In this document: piece after piece, positions 58,091 through 64,000 of the stretch | How the letters are laid out: every line of letters starts with the position of its first letter | How positions within the stretch are numbered: the first letter of the stretch is position 1 | Source: Gyromitra esculenta | Taxonomy: Eukaryota; Ascomycota; Pezizomycetes; Pezizales; Discinaceae | Assembly: GCA_038503075.1 (NCBI GenBank) | Contig: JBCAML010000001.1 | Location: forward strand, 3,534,001-3,598,000 | Length of the DNA: 64,000 nucleotides | Direction: 5' to 3' | Notes under the pieces: generated by a model | What the model was told of the DNA's origin: nothing | Databases searched by the model: none | The model's input: only the letters and a program-made list of their open reading frames with translations | Made by a program: the position numbers and the translations under genes

Positions 58091-59164
58091 GTTGTAAGAT
58101 TGATTTGAAACAAAGAATTACTATGTCGATGAAGTAAAGGGTTCAAAAAAAAAACCAAATAATAGAGGCCGCTCAGCGGGAAAAGTAATAAGGCGAGTAA
58201 AAAATTGCTGTAATTTCAAGAGAGGGTCGATATATGCACAGAATATAAAACTGCGAGTCCTGACTCGTGATGAAATGAAAGCGAAAGGAAGGAAACGACT
58301 CGGTCCAGGAAAGAGTGCAAGCAGGATGAGGAGCAGGAGAGCGAGACTTGGGTGGACTGGTTTATGTTTATATCCATACTCCAAAGCACTCAGACGTATT
58401 TTGGCTGGCAATGGTGGGTGCACAACATATCACCCGTACGCGGTACCTGCCTGCACCTTCCAGGTACAACATCACTTTCCTCGCAAGGAGCATTGTCACA
58501 GCCCTCTATCCAGAACCCTGCTATCGATTCCCGAACCGGTGATTAGCAAGAGTTCGTGGGTGAGATACCTAAATCAACCCTAGTGTTGGTGGTAAACCCT
58601 CTGTAAACAGGGGATGCAGCGCCTCGCTTGTGGTGGGGAAGGGGGAAGCATCATCAGGAGCGGCGTCTTGTTGGTGTCTGGAAACGTGTGTCAGAAGGCT
58701 TGTCTTCGTTTGAGTTGGGTACTAGGCGCCGAGCGACAGGGTTGTGGGAAATGGCCGTTTCCATTTCTGGGTACTAAATGCAATGTACCAAATGCATTCT
58801 CACTTGACCGCGATATTGTCCATTTTCTCAAACCTTCCCTTCCGCGCATACTCGTCTCACAACCCTAGCACTTGTACGCGTCTCCCCTCTCCTGTAGCAG
58901 AACTTTGAGAATAAAAACTAGAGGTTGGGATTTTCGTTGCCACACCTTCTTTAACAATTTACTTATTCATCCATGTACACTTTTTTCTTTCAATTCCCGT
59001 CTGTGCTTTTTTTTTTGGCCGTTCAAGATTTCTTATCCATTTGACCTCCTGTAGGAATTCCAAAAAAATTCCCCCCTGAATGTGGAGATGACAATATTCT
59101 CCACTCCTTTTCGAATAATTGTCACATAAAATGCAAGAATATCATTCAACTAGAGCTGTGTCTA
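58091..59164. other. Spacer upstream of the cupredoxin gene
   Basis: About 1.1 kb between the cupredoxin promoter and the 3' end of SMN, both minus strand. Open frames at 58275-58870 have no family resemblance. Poly-T and poly-C runs occur at 59005-59080. Confidence 0.5.
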
Positions 59165-60137
59165 CTAATTTCGGCGTGCTTGCTGTTGTTGTCCCTCGTA
59201 GAGACCAGTGTAGTAACCTGCAAAGTACCAGGACATCATGAGGTTTCGCAGAGCTTCATTGTCTATAACTTATAAAGAAACTCAAGTAATTAGTAGTGGT
59301 AAAACATCCAACCTAGAAATGTTATGCAAAATAGACAGTCAGACACTAACCCTTTACATCTCCAGGGAAATTTTGTGGAAACGGCGACGGCGGTGGTAGT
59401 GAGGCATGTGCTTGGCCAGACACGCCTGGAGTGCTTTGGTCTCTTAGGCTCCCTACGGGAGGTTGCCTGTGATTTGTACTCCTAGAATCGAGATTTGAGG
59501 CCTAGAGAAGCTTATAATCAACTTCCTGTTCCTAATTCTTATTCTCAGTTTCGGCGTCTGTTTGTCATACCTGAAGCTGTTCACAACTTTCCTCCTGTTT
59601 CGTGACGTTTTCAATACCAGAGACAAGAGCTTGAGGCGCAGCAGCAGTCACTTGTCGATCCGTTTCTTCCGTTTCTTCCAGATCTTCCATCTCCCCATCT
59701 TCAATTGGTGCTTGGTAAGAGGAGTCGATAATATTATACCCTTCTCCTACTTGGGCCCTGTCAACATTGGTAACAGGATCTCAACCACATCGCTTCTCCG
59801 ACGAGGAACACACCGACTCGAAGCAGGCGCATCCTTCATTGCCGCTTCTTCCGCTTCTTCCGCTTCACGTAGGATTTTTAACTTATCCTCCCCGGTAACT
59901 TCGATACTGTGATATTTCTAATGTAGATTGTTCATAACGTTAGCTAGAAGAGCTCCTGGATCGTCCCGTTTGATAGCCCGCCCGATCTTATTTGGATATC
60001 AAGCCTTCCTGGGGTGAAGCAAAGCCATGGAGATGATATCTAACCTTGTACTCTTGAAGAGCTTCATCCCAAGCGTTAACCAGTGTTGAATCATCCCAAA
60101 TTTCGTCATGTGTGAGCAAATTCCCCGAGGAAGCCAT
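59165..60137 (-). CDS. smn1: Survival motor neuron protein homologue (SMN)
   Basis: Core of the complex that loads Sm rings onto spliceosomal snRNAs. Five exons (60045-60137, 59814-59917, 59571-59757, 59351-59501, 59165-59262) give 210 aa in continuous phase. The N terminus carries the Gemin2-binding helix (DEIWDDSTLVNAWDEALQEYKKYHSI). An acidic middle follows (EDGEMEDLEETEETD), then a proline-rich stretch (SLPPPSPFPQNF). The C-terminal YG box is LMMSWYFAGYYTGLYEGQ, the glycine-zipper oligomerisation motif. No Tudor domain is recognisable, as in fission yeast Smn1. Intron 2 (59758-59813) looks like a frameshift if unspliced. The assignment rests on both ends matching SMN independently. Confidence 0.93.
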
Positions 60138-61581
60138 GTTTATTGCAGATATGTATTGCGAGCTTAAGAAATTCTATAAGACTGACACTTGAAGCGAAGT
60201 TTCCGTAGGGTTATGTGATTGAGTATGAACTAAAGCTACAGGTCTCGGGGAACGCGTTGAAAAGAGCCTCCCTGCCAAGGTTCATAGGGCCAAGGCGGTC
60301 AAAAATTACATGTAGTCTTATTGCCAAGTTTTCACGTGATACTGAGACTATTTAAAATGACGAAGAATTTTTCCGACCTCACTCCATCGCTCACAAATCA
60401 ATTCTCTTTTTTCAGTGTCTCCTCATGGGACGTTTCATTAACTACAAAACTCTGTATCTAAACCTAATTCAAATATGTTCAGAGTATCCTCTCCCCAGTC
60501 ATACCCCCTTCGCTACTTACATCCAAGCTGGCACTTTCGAAGCTTTGGCGTACCTTTTCACCATGGTCGTTGAAGTCAAAAAGTTTTTTTGAGCCTAGAG
60601 CACGTGTCTTACCTTCCTCCGAGAGGACGGGAAGAAGGCCTCTTATGTATCTGGCGGCGGCTTAAGCGGTTTTACTGTGTGGGCCGTTGCCTCGAATTAA
60701 GAGATACATACTACTCATCTGTAGGCGTTTTTATATGGGCCTTAAAAAGTCCTTTATTATTAATAATACTTAGGCGTTCATTAAATATTGGGAAATATGA
60801 CAACAGGCCCACCCCGCCAACCACAGCTCCAAATAAATCTCCACTCTATACTCATGTCGCCAGATTTATAATGCCAGATAACTAAATTCTGACTAAGGTC
60901 GGAATTATCATGTCTGTGGTATGAGATACAGGAAAAAGTAGCATTTGAGAGCGACAGCAACTTCAGCACACTTTAGACAATGTATCTTAATTATTATAAT
61001 TTTCTATATCCTGTGGCTGTTGAAAAATCGAGCTTCCTGTAGGGATTTCACCGGTGTCTGGGGCCCATTTTCTTGTTCAGTACTCTATCCATAGTCAGAC
61101 TTTAGTCATCTAGCATTATAAATCTGGCGACATGAGTAGTCAAATATATATAATTGTGCCTAGCTACTATTATCTCTTCGTCGTTGTAGCTGATTCGGTT
61201 ACTTTAAGGGATGAGGCGCGCGTGCGGCTTATTACAAAATTTCCTAGTATTTAATGAACGCCTAAGTACATGTATATTTAATTTTCAATCTATACATTGA
61301 ATTGATATGACCGGGTGCTTTTAAATATATATATCATTTCATCGCTGATATCCTCCTCGTCTAAAACTGGGAGAGAGGCAAATTATATATTGGCACACTG
61401 TTCTTCCATAACTCCGCACGAAGCCACGACTATGGTTACCATTAACGCATACCCTGACAGATCCAGACAAAAGAACCCCCGAAAAAAAACTATACCACAC
61501 CAAGATAATTTGCAAACGCGGCTAGCAAAACAGGAAAAATTCTAGCTAAATTAAGGCCTAGGCATACAGATTCTTAGGAGG
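60138..61581. other. Spacer with long inverted repeat
   Basis: Upstream region of SMN (TACATGTA at 60307, 170 bp from the ATG), then the foldback-like element at 60769-61270, then the 3' flank of the four-TM gene. No protein gene recognised. Confidence 0.5.
60769..61270. mobile_element. Long inverted-repeat (foldback-like) element
   Basis: Arms match in inverted orientation. Outer blocks: ACTTAGGCGTTCATTAAATA (left, about 60769-60788) against its complement at about 61248-61268 (TATTTAATGAACGCCTAAGT). Inner blocks: a perfect 25-bp arm, ACTCATGTCGCCAGATTTAT and AATGC, at about 60850-60874, complementary to about 61115-61139; similarity continues inward through CTAAA-TCTGACTA. The centre (60930-61070) is less paired. 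The element is about 500 bp and non-coding. Two readings: a MITE with long TIRs, or two head-to-head solo ends of one transposon family. Confidence 0.7.
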
Positions 61582-62606
61582 TTAAGAATATGGATTTCCT
61601 TGGACAGAATAGCCGCCCACAGAATATTGCGAGTAAAAGCTAGAGGGGGTTTTGGAGGCCACAAAGTTAGATCTCTCATGTACCGCTGTCGCCGGTGGCC
61701 CAGGATAAAATTTCTCCACCCCCCTCTCAACAGGGGTAGCATATGGAAATGGACCATGAGAAGATGCTGTTGAAGTAGACTTTTCTAAGCCCCTTTCTGA
61801 TGGAGCTCTAGAGGTTGCAGAGCTTGGCCTTTCCATGCTTATTCTAGAAGGGGTTCTTCTTGAAGACTGCGAGTAAGTTCGCTGGGGGCGATCAAGTTTC
61901 AGAGATTCAGAGATCACTTGGACTTCCTGCAACACCGCTGTAGGTTTTTTCTCCGCCTTTTTCGAAGAGTTATAGGCTTTAGAGCGGACTGTGCGAGCGG
62001 TTGTATGGGTCTGCGAATTAGAGAAGATATAGGACTATGGATGGCTTGGTTAACGTATATCCTATCTAACATGGATAAGAGGTATGCAGAGGCTTACAGC
62101 AATAAAAACCACAATACCTATGGCACTTGCGATTGCACCTGCAGCCAACAGCAGCGCATTAAAAGAGTATCCAATATTTTCCCTAGATGCGTTGCGCTCA
62201 TTAAGGTTCCCGAGGAGTTGGAATCCGATGACTATCTCAGCAATTCCAACACTGACGAGGGAGGATTTTGGTCCGAAGAGAGGCCATCGTTTTTCGTAGT
62301 ATGACGGGAAAAAATCAATCTCAGAGAAGAGTACGAGAGCTAACATAAAATGTCAGAATTGGTCGTAGGATTTCGACAGAAGGAGGCTATACTGCAGAAA
62401 ATGGAGAGAAAAATGTTGTTCATGACGTCAAACAGAAAAAACTGCAGTAGAACATCAGCACAGTCCAAACAAGTGGAGACGGGGAATCCCACCTTTGACA
62501 GTATGAAACTCTTCACCAGGGTAGCCATAGCGGCAACGACGGCCATCACCAAAGTAATGATACTACAAGCTCGGATAATGTTGAGAACGATATAACCTCT
62601 AGTCAT
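61582..62606 (-). CDS. Four-TM membrane protein of unknown function
   Basis: Three exons (62393-62606, 62098-62339, 61582-62010) give 294 aa. Four hydrophobic helices: IIRACSIITLVMAVVAAMATL, VLLQFFLFDVMNNIFLSIF running on into TLVLFSEI, SLVSVGIAEIVIGFQLLGNL, and NALLLAAGAIASAIGIVVFIA. A conserved-looking extracellular/lumenal loop has FFPSYYEKRWPLFGP. The C-terminal ~140 residues are a cytosolic-looking Ser/Arg-rich tail with several RxxS sites, encoded mostly by exon 3. The topology and the SEIxFFxxYxExxWPLFGP motif resemble a widespread but uncharacterised filamentous-fungal membrane family (I recall it as DUF7598-like). The 53-bp intron 1 explains what otherwise looks like a frameshift at about 62345. 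Confidence 0.78.
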
Positions 62607-63334
62607 CTTGATTATTTTTTTTCGAATCTCGAATTTCTCGTATGATGGAGAAGTAGAGTTTTGCTGCCAGCAGCTGTCAGGAGTTAAGGTGATAGAGGGG
62701 TCAAGATGTGTCGCTGAAAACGTGAATGAGAAATAGAAGAGATAGCGGAGGAGTGAACAGGATTGATGAAGTCGGGAGTAAGAGGAACTTATTACGAAGG
62801 GAGTTCTATATAAAGCCAGTTGAATAAAGCAGGGCACTGCATAATTAGAGGCTCTCAAACAAAGATACTCGCTAGGCATGATTGATAGAAAAGAATAAAA
62901 TGACTATCAATCGCCTACCATTCTGAATGAAGTGAGGAAAAATACACTTTGAATAAAGGTACGTGAATGGTATAATTGCTATACCTAGATTGGAAATTGT
63001 CATTCTATGTATTAGGATATGCAGCACAGGACGAAGTTCCTAAAGGGAAGTACATATACATACAAACATAGAAGTGAGCTTGAACGGTACCAGCAATACG
63101 TCGAAGCCAAGAATAGATAGTACCATGTAGTCTCCCGATTAGCGACATCGGTGAAAAATGAGGCTGGACCGGCAAAACCCTAACCCCGTCGTCGCCCACC
63201 TGGCAACTTCATTTAGACCCTTTCCCCTTTCCACTCAGTTCTCTTCTCTAAAGTCCAGCATAACTTTCTTTCAGCCTCACTATAGAGTCCGCACCATCTC
63301 CTCCATCAAGAAGTACTTAGTGCAGCTCACTATT
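62607..63334. promoter_or_regulatory. Divergent promoter region, four-TM gene / SERF gene
   Basis: About 730 bp between divergent starts. The SERF side (63210-63330) is pyrimidine-rich. No gene recognised in between. Confidence 0.45.
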
Positions 63335-63923
63335 ATGACTCGTGGTAATCAGGTATGAACATTTCCCACTCTCTTATATATCTGAAAAATCTAAAGCTTG
63401 AAGATCTCACTAACTCACTTTCTCCATAGCGCGAACGAGATCGTCTAAAGGCCCAGAAGGCCGCTGGTCAACAAGTAAGCTCCATTCACCCAGGAGTAGA
63501 TTTTGAGCAAGATATTAACCCGTCGCAAATAGAAAAATAAAACTGCGGTAAATAGACCTTTCCTTATTCGCATTCCCAAAGGTCCCTCAAACTGATCTTT
63601 ACACCTTAGAAATCTGGAACTGCAATGCAGAGGGACAAAGAGCAAGTCGCCGAGATAATGCGACAAAAGCAGCAGCTAGGTAAATACCAAAATTAACTTG
63701 AATAAAATTAGCAAAACATCCCAACGCCAGCTGGGGAGGCGACCAGCCCGGCTTCATCCCCCCATCATCCTCCTATCATTCCCCCTTTCTCTGATGAGCT
63801 AAGAAACACAAAAGAGAAAAAACCTAGGATTACTAACCCGACCCGCAAAAAATAGCTGAAGAAAAACGAAAAGCAGACGCTGCCAAAGCCGGTGGCAGCA
63901 GTGATCCGCCAACGAAAAAGTAG
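63335..63923 (+). CDS. SERF/4F5 family small protein
   Basis: Four short exons (63335-63352, 63430-63474, 63610-63679, 63856-63923) give 66 aa. MTRGNQRERDRLKAQKAAGQQ is the hallmark 4F5/SERF N terminus. KSGTAMQRDKEQVAEIMRQKQQL is the conserved second part, and the tail AEEKRKADAAKAGGSSDPPTKK is lysine-rich. SERF proteins are disordered, highly charged factors that accelerate amyloid nucleation in animals and bind RNA. The role in fungi is not settled. None of the exons is long enough to be seen as an open frame, so the gene is easily missed. Confidence 0.9.
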
Positions 63924-64000
63924 CAAAGAGATACGCCAAGTGGCCTCCCAAAGCTTAGAGAAGGAATGCCGGCAACGATGAGTTCACGAATCATTATAGC

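Noticed and set aside
62340..62392. Apparent frameshift in the four-TM protein gene
   Set aside because: A 53-bp GTATAG...TTAG interval with a CTGAC branch site restores the frame, so it is an intron, not a mutation.
1..64000. A biosynthetic or defence gene cluster
   Set aside because: No polyketide/peptide synthase, transporter-regulator grouping, NLR or phage-like genes; neighbours are unrelated housekeeping genes.

Overview
The window is nuclear DNA of a filamentous ascomycete (Pezizomycotina-like). The evidence is: many short introns (about 50-80 bp) with GTATGT/GTAAGT-type donors; single-copy fungal genes such as the septation kinase SepH/Cdc7 and a Vtc5-like SPX protein; a secreted serine/threonine-rich cupredoxin; and no bacterial-type operons. 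Genes average several exons (SepH has 16). The genome also keeps splicing and snRNP-assembly proteins that budding yeasts lost (SMN, C9orf78/Tls1, CCDC12/Cwf18, a ZCCHC10-like protein). Together these suggest an intron-rich, early-diverging filamentous lineage such as Pezizomycetes or Orbiliomycetes; that placement is a guess.

Layout. 1-13 kb: 3' part of the E4 ubiquitin ligase UFD2 (+), Rho1 GTPase (-), a DUF2408-like repeat protein (-), ribosomal stalk protein P1 (+), glutathione synthetase (-). 13-23.2 kb: SepH kinase (-), PNO1/Dim2 ribosome-assembly KH protein (-), dihydrofolate synthetase (-), and a divergent YFH7-like P-loop kinase (+). 23.5-38 kb: an uncharacterised acidic/arginine-rich protein (-), R3H-SUZ RNA-binding protein (-), zinc-knuckle/RS protein (+), Cwf18 (-), PPR protein (+), a small cryptic gene (-), Tls1 (-). 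38.8-53.9 kb: mitochondrial intermediate peptidase OCT1 (+), RPS23 (-), a 3 kb gene-poor gap, Vtc5-like SPX protein (+), choline-phosphate cytidylyltransferase (+), an uncharacterised protein (-). 54.6-64 kb: PTAR1-like prenyltransferase-alpha protein (-), secreted cupredoxin (-), SMN (-), a four-TM membrane protein (-), and a SERF/4F5 protein (+).

Most genes are unrelated housekeeping loci, not a cluster. Two themes recur: RNA processing and translation (SMN, Tls1, Cwf18, ZCCHC10-like, R3H-SUZ, PNO1, RPP1, RPS23, PPR) and signalling or phosphate/lipid metabolism (Rho1, SepH, Vtc5-like, PCT1). Where I worked out exon joins, codon phase was checked across every intron; the gene models come from splice consensus plus remembered family sequence, not from an alignment.

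The non-coding DNA is the most unusual part. A perfect palindromic octamer, TACATGTA, occurs at least 22 times in the spacers and in none of the coding exons I delimited. There are two families of short terminal-inverted-repeat elements (two copies each) and one ~500 bp long-inverted-repeat (foldback-like) element. No tRNA, rRNA, CRISPR array or large autonomous transposon was recognised.
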